The notes below the pieces were generated by a model. That model made no database searches. It worked only from the letters and a program-made list of their open reading frames with translations, and was not told where the DNA came from. The position numbers and the translations under genes are program-made. A DNA stretch of 64,000 nt from Serratia inhibens. GTDB taxonomy: Bacteria; Pseudomonadota; Gammaproteobacteria; Enterobacterales; Enterobacteriaceae. Below, piece by piece: positions 18,438-27,943 of this stretch (positions are counted from its first letter, which is position 1; each line of letters begins with the position of its first letter). The stretch lies in contig NZ_QYYG01000001.1 in assembly GCF_003591175.1 (NCBI RefSeq), positions 1,054,001 to 1,118,000 of the forward strand, given 5' to 3'.

Positions 18438-19289
18438 TCAACGACCCAGTTCAATGATCGGATAATGCCCGCTCATCAGCGGTTTGCACAGGATCTTGTA
18501 GCCATCACTGTCAAAATGGCTCGCGGTTCGCTGCAGCGTATCGGCCTGTTGTAACGTGCCGACGCTCCCCAAATAGAACCAATTATGAATCACATGATAC
18601 TGGCGCAAAGACGCCCCCTGCTCTTCCAGAGCCACTCGCCCGGCATAAGGCCATGTGGTGATCCGCATCTGTTGCAGCGCCGCCGCCAAACGTTGCTCAT
18701 GTTGCAGATCCGATTCGACACCGCAGCAGGCACCAGCACATTTTCGCAGGCTATACCGGAAACAGGCCCGCCCGACAGGCAGTTTATCAATACCCAACTT
18801 GCCGTAGCACAGGCGTTGCTCATCAGCGATGGCCCGTAACTTTTCCAGTGCGGCAGTTCGGTTGGCAAACAGCCCATGCAGATTAGGCGTGGCGGCAAAA
18901 TCAATGTCTTTGGCATGTACAATGCCCACTCGGCCGCGATCCAGATGCAATGAACAGAGCTGCTTCGAACGGCGCAGGCGTTTGTTGAACAGCGGCTGTT
19001 GCTGTTTGATCAACTGCGCCTCCAGCAGTAAAGCACCCACTTCACCGGCCGTTTCATGAAAGCTGATGCGCTGAGTTTGCCGCAGCAGGCGAGCCTCATC
19101 CTGCGTGCGAAAATGCGCCATCACCCTGCTGCGGATATTAACGCTTTTGCCGATATACAGCGGCATGCTGTCGCTCAGGCCATGAAACAGGTACACGCCC
19201 GGTGACCTGGGTAACAGCTCAAGGCTGGTGCGCAGATGTTCCGGGTACTGATAAATGTCGAGCTCCGGCTCGAGTCGGTTTGGCATCAT
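18438..19289 (-). CDS. cho: Excinuclease Cho (UvrC homologue)
   Basis: A 283-residue nuclease related to the N-terminal half of UvrC, which makes the 3' incision in nucleotide-excision repair when UvrC is hindered. The GIY-YIG type catalytic domain spans about residues 28-105 (GVYLFHGLSDSMPLYIGKS, with RSRVMAHF as the arginine helix). A cysteine-rich segment follows (CFRYSLRKCAGACCG near residues 176-190), as in UvrC/Cho. It lacks the UVR, RNase H and HhH parts. A near-consensus LexA box lies 35 bases upstream of the start, as expected for an SOS gene. Confidence 0.92.
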   Translation of the reverse strand: MMPNRLEPELDIYQYPEHLRTSLELLPRSPGVYLFHGLSDSMPLYIGKSVNIRSRVMAHFRTQDEARLLRQTQRISFHETAGEVGALLLEAQLIKQQQPLFNKRLRRSKQLCSLHLDRGRVGIVHAKDIDFAATPNLHGLFANRTAALEKLRAIADEQRLCYGKLGIDKLPVGRACFRYSLRKCAGACCGVESDLQHEQRLAAALQQMRITTWPYAGRVALEEQGASLRQYHVIHNWFYLGSVGTLQQADTLQRTASHFDSDGYKILCKPLMSGHYPIIELGR

Positions 19290-19323
19290 AGTGACGAATC
19301 GCGAACTTTGTTAATCAACATAA

Positions 19324-19339
19324 CTGGTTTTTTATACAG
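19324..19339 (-). promoter_or_regulatory. LexA (SOS) box of cho
   Basis: The minus strand reads CTGTATAAAAAACCAG: the CTGT-N8-ACAG LexA rule with one mismatch (CCAG). It lies 35 bases before the cho ATG. It should make cho damage-inducible; it lies about 190 bases from macA and is less likely to matter for that gene. Confidence 0.75.
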
Positions 19340-19531
19340 TAAAACGTTTGCATGCTCAAATTGCATCCATGATAAATTTTCTTTGATGATGTTTGTGAGA
19401 ATAATATTTATTATCGACAATGCGGCGAAAATAAGTCACGCGTTTATCGCCAGTTAAAGCTGAGGGTGCCACCATGGCGCCTCTTGGAATCACGGCTTTA
19501 CCGCTGTTAGGGAAAACTAAGGCAAACCACC

Positions 19532-20716
19532 ATGAAACTCACTTCACGCCGCTTGGCGTTTGTCGCGGCCGGCGCTTTGCTTGCCGTGTTGCTCATCGCT
19601 TTGACGAACTATCTGCAGCGTCCCCCACAGACACACTATGTCACCGCGCCGGTTCGTCTGGGCGATATAGAAAATGCCGTACTGGCAACCGGTAAAATGG
19701 ACGCGGTTGAAAGAGTCAACGTCGGCGCGCAGGTTTCAGGCCAGGTCAAATCCCTGAAGGTCAAACTGGGCGACCGCGTCACTCAGGGCCAGCCGATTGC
19801 CGACATCGATGACCTGCCGCAGCGCAACGATCTGCGCAACGCCGAAGCGGCGCTGAACGTCGCCAAGGCGGATTTGCAGGCCAAACAGGCGCTGCTGAAA
19901 CAGGCCGAATCCCGCTTTAAACGCCAAAAACGCATGCTGAACGATGAAGCCAGTTCACTCGAAGATTTTGAGACCGCCGAAGCCACGCTTACCACCACCC
20001 GTGCCGAACTGATTGCCCTGAATGCGCGTATCGTGCAGGCGCAGATTGAAGTGGATAAGAAAAAGGTCGATCTGAGTTATACCCGCATTCTGGCACCGAT
20101 GGATGGCATCGTGATTGCGGTAATTACCCAGCAAGGCCAGACGGTCAACGCCAACCAGAGCGCGCCCACCATAGTCAAACTGGCCCGGTTGGAGCTGATG
20201 ACCATCAAAGCGCAGATCTCCGAGGCCGACATTACCCGCGTTTCCCAGGGGCAAAAAGCCTATTTCACTATTTTCTCCGAGCCGGAAAAGCGTTACGAGG
20301 CCACTTTGCGCACCGTCGAACTGGCGCCGGAATCGGTGATGAAAGACGATTCGCTCTCCGGCAGCAGTTCTGCCTCCGGCTCCGGCACCTCCAATGCTTC
20401 GGTGTATTACAACGCGCTGCTGGACGTGCCCAACCCGGATAATCGGCTGCGCATCGCCATGACCGCGCAGGTTTCACTGCTGCTGGGCGAAGCGAAAAAC
20501 ACGCTGCTGGTACCCATTCAGGCAGTGCGTAAAACCGAAGATAAAAAACAGCAGGTGCAAGTGCTGACCGATAATGGACGGTTGGAAATGCGCGAGGTCA
20601 AAACCGGTATTACCAACAACGTCGATATACAGATCCTTTCCGGGCTGAAGGCCGGTGAAACCGTGGTGCTGATGCAAGAAAGCGCCAATCCGGGCGGGGA
20701 TGGCATCTTACTGTGA
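19532..20716 (+). CDS. macA: MacA-type periplasmic adaptor of efflux pump
   Basis: A 394-residue membrane-fusion protein linking the MacB transporter to an outer-membrane channel. One N-terminal membrane anchor (about residues 9-27) is followed by a lipoyl half-motif (VSGQVKSLKVKLGDRVTQGQ), a coiled-coil hairpin (about residues 95-175, EAALNVAKADLQAKQALLKQ...) and the second lipoyl half (LAPMDGIVIAVITQQGQTV), then beta-barrel and membrane-proximal domains. A low-complexity Ser/Gly insert (SGSSSASGSGTSNAS) lies near residue 275. Its stop overlaps the macB GTG as GTGA. MacAB pumps export macrolides, peptides, siderophores or haem precursors. Confidence 0.9.
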   Translation: MKLTSRRLAFVAAGALLAVLLIALTNYLQRPPQTHYVTAPVRLGDIENAVLATGKMDAVERVNVGAQVSGQVKSLKVKLGDRVTQGQPIADIDDLPQRNDLRNAEAALNVAKADLQAKQALLKQAESRFKRQKRMLNDEASSLEDFETAEATLTTTRAELIALNARIVQAQIEVDKKKVDLSYTRILAPMDGIVIAVITQQGQTVNANQSAPTIVKLARLELMTIKAQISEADITRVSQGQKAYFTIFSEPEKRYEATLRTVELAPESVMKDDSLSGSSSASGSGTSNASVYYNALLDVPNPDNRLRIAMTAQVSLLLGEAKNTLLVPIQAVRKTEDKKQQVQVLTDNGRLEMREVKTGITNNVDIQILSGLKAGETVVLMQESANPGGDGILL

Positions 20717-22653
20717 ACAATATCATTGAACTGAAAGGCATAAGCCGTACCTACACCAACAGCACCCAACCGCTGACGGTGCTCAAGGACATCAACCTGA
20801 CGATCGCCGCCGGGGAGCTGGTCGCCATTATAGGTGCCTCCGGCTCCGGCAAATCAACGCTGATGAATATCATGGGTTGCCTGGACGTGCCGGATCGGGG
20901 TGACTATTACATTGGCGGCCAGAACGCCGCACACCTTTCGCCGGACGAATTGGCCAGGTTGCGCCGCGAACACATCGGTTTTATTTTCCAACGCTATCAT
21001 CTGATGCCGGATATCAGCGCGCTGGGCAATGTCGAGATCCCGGCGATTTACGCTAACAGCAAGCGCGATCAACGCCGCCTGCGAGCGGCGCAATTGCTGG
21101 CGCGACTCGGCCTGGAAGGCCGTGAAAACCATAAGCCCGGCCAGCTCTCCGGTGGCCAGCAACAGCGTGTCAGTATCGCCCGTTCCTTGATCAACGGCGG
21201 CGAAATCATTCTGGCGGATGAACCTACCGGCGCACTGGACTCCAAATCCGGCCAAGAAGTGTTGGGGATCCTGAGCGAACTGAACCAACGCGGCCATACC
21301 GTGGTGATCGTCACCCACGATATGAAGGTGGCCCAACACGCGCAGCGCATTATTGAACTGCAGGACGGCGAGGTTATTGCAGACAGCGGCTGCAAATCCC
21401 CCGTCCCGCCGATGCCCCAATCAACGGCCATCCGCGCAAGGCAAGGCTACTGGCAAAGTTTGCTCGATCGTACCCGCGAATCGCTGCAAATGGCGCTGAA
21501 ATCGATGAATGCCCACCGTTTGCGCACAGCATTGACCATGACCGGCATCATTTTCGGCATCGCAGCGGTGGTGACGGTGGTCGCCCTGGGCGAGGGAGCC
21601 AAACAGCGCACGCTGGCCAGCATCAAAGATCTCGGTACCAATGTCGTCAGCATTTATCCCGGCCGCGATTTCTTCGATGACGCCATCGACAGCATACGCA
21701 CGCTGGTACCGGCAGACGCCGATGCGCTGGCCAACCAGAGCTTTGTCGACAGTGTCAGCCCTGAAGTGGGCGCCTCGGATTCCATTCGTTTTCGCAGCAA
21801 ATCGGCGACAGCCTCAATCACCGGCGTCGGGCGCGACTATTTCCGGGTTAATGGCCTCACTTTATTGCAGGGCACCACCTTTCGTGACGATCGTAATGCG
21901 CTGCAGGAAGTGATCATTGACGAGAATGCGCGCAACTCGCTGTTCGGTGATTTCGGCATAGAACCGCTGGGCCAAATCGTGTTTCTCGGCGCGGTGCCGG
22001 CCCGGGTGGTCGGCGTAGTCAAAAGCAACCAGGATTCCGCACCGAACCGCATCAGCGTGTGGATGCCCTATACCACGGTAATGTACCGCATGGTAGGCAA
22101 GCCGACGCTAAGCAGCATCGGCGTACGATTGAAGGATAACGTCGATAACGAAGCCGCCGTCGGTGCCATCAGCCAATTGCTGACCCAACGCCATGGCGTT
22201 AAAGACTTTATGCTGTTCAACCGCGACAAGTTTCGCAAATCGATCGAGCATGCTTCGATGACCCTGAGCCTGTTGATCCTGATGGTGGCTTCGATCTCCC
22301 TGATCATCGGCAGCCTCGGCGTGATGAACATCATGTTGGTTTCGGTCACCGAGCGAACGCATGAGATTGGTGTGCGCATGGCGGTCGGCGCCAGGCGCAG
22401 CGACATCATGCAACAATTTATGATCGAAGCCGTACTGGTCTGCCTGATAGGCGGTGCATTGGGCATTGCGTTGTCGTTCGCCGCCGGTTCGCTGTTTACC
22501 GCGCTGGCGGGCGGCATGCTCACCGCCATCTATTCCTGGCAGGCCGCCGTCGTGGCCTTTTGCTGCTCCACCCTGATCGGCATGATCTTCGGTTATCTCC
22601 CAGCCCGTAAAGCGGCGCGGATGGATCCGGTCAATTCACTGGCCAGTGAGTAA
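20713..22653 (+). CDS. macB: MacB-type ABC transporter (ATPase plus permease)
   Basis: A 646-residue fusion of an N-terminal ATPase and a C-terminal FtsX-type permease. Walker A is GASGSGKST (residues 41-49), the signature is LSGGQQQRV and Walker B is ILADEPTGALD. The permease half has one membrane segment near residue 280, a large periplasmic domain and three more segments (SLLILMVASISLIIGSLGVMN onward as pieces). It starts with GTG inside the macA stop and is followed by the outer-membrane factor after 3 bases, so the three make one tripartite pump. E. coli MacB is 648 residues. Confidence 0.95.
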   Translation: MNNIIELKGISRTYTNSTQPLTVLKDINLTIAAGELVAIIGASGSGKSTLMNIMGCLDVPDRGDYYIGGQNAAHLSPDELARLRREHIGFIFQRYHLMPDISALGNVEIPAIYANSKRDQRRLRAAQLLARLGLEGRENHKPGQLSGGQQQRVSIARSLINGGEIILADEPTGALDSKSGQEVLGILSELNQRGHTVVIVTHDMKVAQHAQRIIELQDGEVIADSGCKSPVPPMPQSTAIRARQGYWQSLLDRTRESLQMALKSMNAHRLRTALTMTGIIFGIAAVVTVVALGEGAKQRTLASIKDLGTNVVSIYPGRDFFDDAIDSIRTLVPADADALANQSFVDSVSPEVGASDSIRFRSKSATASITGVGRDYFRVNGLTLLQGTTFRDDRNALQEVIIDENARNSLFGDFGIEPLGQIVFLGAVPARVVGVVKSNQDSAPNRISVWMPYTTVMYRMVGKPTLSSIGVRLKDNVDNEAAVGAISQLLTQRHGVKDFMLFNRDKFRKSIEHASMTLSLLILMVASISLIIGSLGVMNIMLVSVTERTHEIGVRMAVGARRSDIMQQFMIEAVLVCLIGGALGIALSFAAGSLFTALAGGMLTAIYSWQAAVVAFCCSTLIGMIFGYLPARKAARMDPVNSLASE

Positions 22654-22656
22654 CTT

Positions 22657-24021
22657 ATGAAAATTTTGACACCAATAGCCTTATGCCTCGCAACCCTGCT
22701 CAGCACCGGCTGCGGCAACGCTTTGAAAAGCGATTATCAAACACCACAGGTGAACTACCCGGAGCACTGGCAGGAAAGCGTCGATGCCGTCGGCCCGGTC
22801 CCGTTTGACTGGCGCGATTTCCAGGATCCCGAGCTTGACCGCTGGTTACAGCAGGTCATGGCCGGCAATAACGATTTGGCCGCCGCCGCGCTACGCGTTT
22901 ACCAGGCCCAGTTAGAGGCTCAGCGGGCCGGTATCATTACCGCTCCGGGCGTGACCGCGACGCTCAATAGCGGTGCCAATACCGCTCTTTCTGATTCCTC
23001 ACCCTGGAACAAAAGCAGTGGCGCCAGTTTAGGCACCAGCTATGAAGTCGATCTGTGGGGGAAACTGGCGCGTCAGCATGACGCTGCTGAATGGAGCCGG
23101 CAGGCCACGCAGCAAGATTTGCAAAGCGCTCGCTTGGCATTGCTCGCCAGTGCCAGCAAGAATTATTGGCGGTTGGGTTTTATCAATCAGCGAATCGGTG
23201 TCAGCCAGCAGAGCATCGCCTACGCCCGGGAGACTCTGCGGTTGGTTAATGCCCGTTACCGCGCAGGCAGCGTCTCATCGCTGGACGTGGTGGATGCCGA
23301 ACAAAACCTGGTTAGTCAGGAGAGCGGCCATCTGGTGCTGCTGCGCGAACGTCAGCAGGCGTTGAACGAACAAACGCTGCTGCTGGGCGCGCCGCCAGGC
23401 AATGCCGTGGTTGCCCCCTCACGCCTGCCGATGGGCCGGTTACCGCAGATCAATGCCGGTATTCCGGTCAATGTGCTGCGACATCGCCCGGATATCAACG
23501 CCAAAGAGCTGCGGCTGCGCGAGGCGTTAGCCAACGTTGACGTGAAGCGCACCCAGTATTATCCGGCCTTCAGCCTGACCGGTTCATTGGGTGCCAGCAG
23601 CACCGCGCTGCTGGAATTTCTGCGCAATCCGGTGGCATCGGTGGGCGCGGGTTTGTCGCTGCCTTTCCTCGAGTGGCGGCAGATGAACGTTGACATCAAA
23701 ATCGCCCGTAACGATTACGAATTGCGGGTGTTGGAATTCAAACAGGCGCTGTATAAAGCCATGGCCGACGTAGACAATGCTTTATCGTTACGCGCCCAGT
23801 TGATGGCACAAGAACAACGTTTGCAGACGGCGTTGGCGCTGGCACGTAAATCTGAACGGTTGAATGAAATTCGCTATCGCCAGGGTGCCGTATCTATCAC
23901 CTTCTGGCTGGATGCGCAGAATCGCCGCCGGCTGGCGGAGCTGGCGCTGGATGAAAATCGCTTTGAGCAGTACCAGAATCTGGCGCAGATCTACCTGGAA
24001 TTTGGCGGTTCATCCCAATAA
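22657..24021 (+). CDS. Outer-membrane efflux lipoprotein (NodT/OprM family)
   Basis: A 454-residue outer-membrane channel protein. The signal peptide ends in a lipobox (LLSTGC, Cys19), so it is lipid-anchored as in OprM, CusC and NodT. Two outer-membrane-efflux repeats follow, with family pieces such as SYEVDLWGKLARQHDAAE, RYRAGSVSSLDVVDAEQNL, RHRPDINAKELRLREA and RQGAVSITFWLDAQ. It starts 3 bases after macB, so this MacAB system has its own channel in place of, or in addition to, TolC. Confidence 0.92.
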   Translation: MKILTPIALCLATLLSTGCGNALKSDYQTPQVNYPEHWQESVDAVGPVPFDWRDFQDPELDRWLQQVMAGNNDLAAAALRVYQAQLEAQRAGIITAPGVTATLNSGANTALSDSSPWNKSSGASLGTSYEVDLWGKLARQHDAAEWSRQATQQDLQSARLALLASASKNYWRLGFINQRIGVSQQSIAYARETLRLVNARYRAGSVSSLDVVDAEQNLVSQESGHLVLLRERQQALNEQTLLLGAPPGNAVVAPSRLPMGRLPQINAGIPVNVLRHRPDINAKELRLREALANVDVKRTQYYPAFSLTGSLGASSTALLEFLRNPVASVGAGLSLPFLEWRQMNVDIKIARNDYELRVLEFKQALYKAMADVDNALSLRAQLMAQEQRLQTALALARKSERLNEIRYRQGAVSITFWLDAQNRRRLAELALDENRFEQYQNLAQIYLEFGGSSQ

Positions 24022-24296
24022 CTCAGCGGCCTGACACCTACGTCAGGCCCTGATCCACAGCAAAAAACGCATTAATTTTACCCGTATCATTTCCGGCTCC
24101 TCCTATACTTTAGCCATCCCGCACACTGACAAAAAAACATCAACATGCGTAAATATCAACCTGTTTTGGCGCTATTTTGGTGAAAATGCATAAGATAAAC
24201 TGCTAAATTTGATCACCAATAGATATAACGTTAAGCTATAGATGCAAAATAATTAGTCACCTGAATGACATATTCTCGCTAAAATCGGGCTCATTA

Positions 24297-24312
24297 TGTG
24301 ATTCGCATCACA
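24297..24312 (+). promoter_or_regulatory. Consensus CRP site in the 415-base proP upstream region
   Basis: TGTGA-TTCGCA-TCACA is an exact match to the CRP consensus. It lies 126 bases before the proP ATG in a 415-base AT-rich gap (24022-24437) that holds no ORF. E. coli proP has a CRP-repressed P1 promoter, so a similar role fits. The other promoter elements are not clear enough to mark. Confidence 0.85.
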
Positions 24313-24437
24313 CAAAAATGGCAGCATGGAATCTCTTTAAATGGAGATCAGATTAGCCACACTGATAACTTGGCAGAAGTAAAGTGAACAAGGATTGCGA
24401 ATTCACGTACGACTAAAATTGATTAAGGGATGATTAT

Positions 24438-25940
24438 ATGAAGTTAAGAAAAAAACGACATAAGCCGATGCACATTAATGACATCACCATCATCGACGAC
24501 AGCAAGCTGAAGAAAGCGATCACCGCGGCTGCATTAGGCAACGCGATGGAGTGGTTCGACTTCGGTGTCTACGGCTTCGTAGCCTACGCCCTTGGGCAAG
24601 TGTTTTTCCCTGGCGCCACCCCCGGCGTGCAGATGATTGCCGCACTGGCAACGTTCTCCGTCCCCTTCCTGGTACGTCCTTTAGGCGGTCTGTTCTTTGG
24701 CGCGATGGGCGATAAATTCGGTCGCCAGAAAGTCCTTTCCATCACCATTATCATCATGGCGGTGAGCACCTTCTGTATCGGCCTGATCCCGTCATATGCC
24801 TCGATCGGCATCTGGGCGCCGGTGCTGTTGCTGCTGGCCAAGCTGGCGCAGGGCTTCTCGGTGGGTGGCGAATACTCGGGCGCGGCGATCTTCGTCGCAG
24901 AATACTCGCCTGACAGAAAACGCGGCTTTATGGGCAGTTGGCTTGATTTCGGCTCTATTGCCGGCTTCGTGCTCGGCGCAGGCGTAGTGGTGCTGATTTC
25001 CAGCATCGTCGGGGAAAGCAACTTCCTCGACTGGGGTTGGCGTATTCCGTTCTTTATCGCTGCACCGCTGGGCCTGATCGGTCTGTATCTGCGTCATGCG
25101 CTGGAAGAAACCCCGGCGTTCCAGCAGCACGTGGAGAAGATGGAGAAAGAAGATCGCGATGCCATCGGCAACCCGCCGAGGACCTCGTTTAAAGAGATCG
25201 CGGCCAAACATTGGCGAAGCCTGCTGGTGTGCGTCGGTATCGTGATTTCCACCAACGTAACCTACTACATGCTGCTGACCTACATGCCGAGCTACCTGTC
25301 GCATAACCTGCACTACTCGGAAGATCACGGCGTACTGATCATCATCGCCATCATGATCGGCATGCTGTTTGTGCAGCCGGTGATCGGCCTGGCCAGCGAC
25401 CGCATTGGCCGCAAGCCGTTTATCATTGGCGGCAGCATCGGGCTGCTGTTGCTGTCGATACCCTGCTTTATCCTGATCAACAGTAACGTGATTGGCCTGA
25501 TCTTCGTCGGCCTGCTGGTGTTGGCCGTGCTGCTGAACTCCTTCACCGGTGTGATGGCCTCTACCCTGCCGGCGATGTTCCCGACGCATATTCGTTACAG
25601 TGCGCTGGCGATTTCGTTCAATATCTCGGTTCTGGTCGCCGGCGCTACGCCGACGGTGGCCGCCTGGTTGGTCGAATCGACCGGTAACCTGTATATGCCG
25701 GCGTACTATCTGATGGTGGTAGCGGTGATTGGCCTGATCACCGGCCTGTACATGAAGGAAACCGCCAACAAACCGCTGCGGGGTGCCACCCCGGCAGCTT
25801 CGGATCGTACGGAAGCCAGAGAGTTGCTGCAGGAAACCTACGACAACATCGAACAGAAGGTTGAGGATATCAACGAGCAGATTGCCGAGCTGGAGAAGAA
25901 AAAACAGACGCTGATCGACCAGCATCCGAAACTGGACTAA
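24438..25940 (+). CDS. proP: Glycine betaine/proline/proton symporter ProP
   Basis: A 500-residue major-facilitator symporter that takes up proline, glycine betaine and ectoine when osmolarity rises. It follows E. coli ProP closely, from TIIDDSKLKKAITAAALGNAMEWFDFGVYGF (pieces NAMEWFDFG and YGFVAYALG) to the C-terminal cytosolic coiled coil (about residues 460-495, heptad-like IEQKVEDINEQIAELEKKK), which sets the osmotic trigger point. The loop motif GDKFGRQK is present. TAAGGGA lies before the ATG. A terminator follows. Confidence 0.96.
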   Translation: MKLRKKRHKPMHINDITIIDDSKLKKAITAAALGNAMEWFDFGVYGFVAYALGQVFFPGATPGVQMIAALATFSVPFLVRPLGGLFFGAMGDKFGRQKVLSITIIIMAVSTFCIGLIPSYASIGIWAPVLLLLAKLAQGFSVGGEYSGAAIFVAEYSPDRKRGFMGSWLDFGSIAGFVLGAGVVVLISSIVGESNFLDWGWRIPFFIAAPLGLIGLYLRHALEETPAFQQHVEKMEKEDRDAIGNPPRTSFKEIAAKHWRSLLVCVGIVISTNVTYYMLLTYMPSYLSHNLHYSEDHGVLIIIAIMIGMLFVQPVIGLASDRIGRKPFIIGGSIGLLLLSIPCFILINSNVIGLIFVGLLVLAVLLNSFTGVMASTLPAMFPTHIRYSALAISFNISVLVAGATPTVAAWLVESTGNLYMPAYYLMVVAVIGLITGLYMKETANKPLRGATPAASDRTEARELLQETYDNIEQKVEDINEQIAELEKKKQTLIDQHPKLD

Positions 25941-26016
25941 AGCTCAATCGTCCTTGGGGTTGATGCCGCTCGGTTAAGCACTGCATGATCGAAGAGCGAT
26001 CCCATGGACCGGTAAA

Positions 26017-26051
26017 AATCCGTAATCTCATTGAAGATTACGGATTTTTTT
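26017..26051 (+). terminator. Rho-independent terminator of proP
   Basis: A perfect 12-bp stem (aatccgtaatct with agattacggatt) with a cattga loop is followed by seven T. Confidence 0.92.
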
Positions 26052-26250
26052 ATGCCACTTGCTCAGGCAATCGAAACCTGGAAAAAAGGCCTTAATCCCC
26101 ATCCTGCCACGGGATAAAAAGCGACTGGGCCGAGCCGACTCAGCCCCCGTTTTTCACTGCGAGCGCGGGTTGGGAGATAAGCCGCCATCATGCGGTGCTT
26201 GATCGAGCTAAAACCTGCGTCAACAGACATTGCCACGCGATTTTTTAGAC

Positions 26251-26273
26251 AAAAAAACCGCCTTGCGGCGGTT
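26251..26273 (-). terminator. Rho-independent terminator of eptB
   Basis: On the minus strand the stem aaccgcc/ggcggtt (26256-26262, 26267-26273) with a 4-base loop is followed by seven T. It lies 18 bases after the eptB stop. Confidence 0.9.
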
Positions 26274-26290
26274 CATTGTGACTTCAGGGA

Positions 26291-27943
26291 TCAGTTCACC
26301 TGGCACCAGTTGTGCGGCTTCACGATACCGCCGTCCGGCGAGGTATAACCGATGCAACCCAACACGCTGTCGAACAGCTTCTCATGGAACACCGGCGTTT
26401 TGGCCTGCTGCAGCGCCTTCAACTGATTAAACGCCGCTTGGTGATCGGGCTGGCTGAGAAATTTGTCGGATGCCCAGACCATGATGGGAACGGTACGCTG
26501 TTCCTTCGGCGCGTGATCGCGCGGGGTGCCGTGGAAATGCATATTTTCCGAGATCGACTCCCCGTGATCCGAGGCGTAAAACACGATGGCATTGCGGTTG
26601 CGCAGTTGATTGAACACCTGCTCGAGGAAATAATCGGTGTACAGCAAGCTGTTGTCGTACGAGTTGATCATCTCTTCCGTGGAGCAGGCATCATCAATGC
26701 CCTGGCACTCCGGCTTGTAGCGGGCAAAAGCGCGAGGATATCGTTCGGTATACATATAGTGCGAGCCTTTGGTATGCAGAATGACCAAATGCTTGCCCTG
26801 CGGATGACGGCCCAACGAATCCTGCAGCTCGTCAATCAACGCCATATCATCTACCGGCTTACCGACGTTACGTTTTTCCGCCTGAATGCTTTCTCTCAGC
26901 GCATAATCATCCGCCTGAGTTTTGTTATAGAACCAGGCTTCGCTCTGCATCGAAAACAGCTCCGAGGAAAAGCCCTGTTTTTTCAGCACCGAAAACACGT
27001 TCATTTCTTTCAGCGTCCGCTGCGGCTCTTCAGCAGCACCGCCTTCGCGCACGAACATGCAACGCAGAGAAAGCTTGGTCGAGGTGTCGCAGGAATAGCC
27101 TTGCAGCACCGCCAGGTTGGCTTCTTTATCAAGATAAGGCGTGTTGTCGCGTTGGTAGCCGTAAATCCCCATGTGATCACGTCTGGCGCTTTCACCAATC
27201 ACAAACACCACATAGAGATCATTAACGTCTTTCGGCGGCTGATAGGTAAAATGCGCGGCCGGATCGAACAGATTACGGCTGTCTTCCGCCTGGCTGTAAG
27301 AGCTGTAGGTCAGCAGCCCCAACGCCGAAAGCCAGTTGGACGGCGAATAGCTGCCGGCGACCACACCGCCATAGCTGGCCATCAGTTGGTTATTTTCGCG
27401 ATCGTGGCGATCCTGAACCTGCCCCATCAGTTGCAGTGGCAACCAGCAGCACAGCCCGGCGGCCAGCATGATACCGCCTTTTTTAAACAACGTAGCCCAG
27501 TTACTGCGCTTCAGTGCGGCTTCGTGCATCGGTGACAGCCAGATGAACAGCAACGGCAACAGACTCACCACCACCATCCACACGCCAAAATGCCAACCAA
27601 CCGACTCTTTGGACAGATCAACATCGGTAGTCATCACCGCCGCCAGGATGCCGTAGCCGATATCGACGTGGAACAACACCATATAATAACTGGCAGCCAC
27701 CGAGCTCAGCACCAGAAACGATGCCAGAACGCGGAACAGCCGACGCCCCAAAAACGAGATCAGCAGAGTGATAAAGCACACCAGACTAAAGGCCGCGACG
27801 ACCTCAATGCCGATCGACAGTAAATTGTCGTAATTGAGTTGCTGATAACGGCGATAAAATATGGGGATATTGAGTAATACACCGAGATAAAACGCGATAA
27901 AGAAAGAGACCTGCAACTGGGTCCAACGTCGGAACTTCTGCAT
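26291..27943 (-). CDS. eptB: Kdo2-lipid A phosphoethanolamine 7''-transferase EptB
   Basis: A 550-residue inner-membrane enzyme that moves phosphoethanolamine from phosphatidylethanolamine to the outer Kdo of lipopolysaccharide, on the periplasmic side. About five N-terminal membrane segments precede a sulfatase-fold domain with VIGESARRDHMGIYGY (metal site), the nucleophile segment CDTSTKLSLRCMF, HTKGSHYMYTERYP and YASDHGESISENMH (metal ligands). It matches E. coli EptB rather than EptA, including the end CIGYTSPDGGI..NWC. ATG 27943 (MQKFRRW) aligns with the E. coli N-terminus; ATG 27955 is also possible. Confidence 0.92.
   Translation of the reverse strand: MQKFRRWTQLQVSFFIAFYLGVLLNIPIFYRRYQQLNYDNLLSIGIEVVAAFSLVCFITLLISFLGRRLFRVLASFLVLSSVAASYYMVLFHVDIGYGILAAVMTTDVDLSKESVGWHFGVWMVVVSLLPLLFIWLSPMHEAALKRSNWATLFKKGGIMLAAGLCCWLPLQLMGQVQDRHDRENNQLMASYGGVVAGSYSPSNWLSALGLLTYSSYSQAEDSRNLFDPAAHFTYQPPKDVNDLYVVFVIGESARRDHMGIYGYQRDNTPYLDKEANLAVLQGYSCDTSTKLSLRCMFVREGGAAEEPQRTLKEMNVFSVLKKQGFSSELFSMQSEAWFYNKTQADDYALRESIQAEKRNVGKPVDDMALIDELQDSLGRHPQGKHLVILHTKGSHYMYTERYPRAFARYKPECQGIDDACSTEEMINSYDNSLLYTDYFLEQVFNQLRNRNAIVFYASDHGESISENMHFHGTPRDHAPKEQRTVPIMVWASDKFLSQPDHQAAFNQLKALQQAKTPVFHEKLFDSVLGCIGYTSPDGGIVKPHNWCQVN

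Noticed and set aside
24792-25925. Minus-strand open frame (377 aa) inside proP
   Set aside because: Antisense shadow of the proP coding frame with no recognisable domain.
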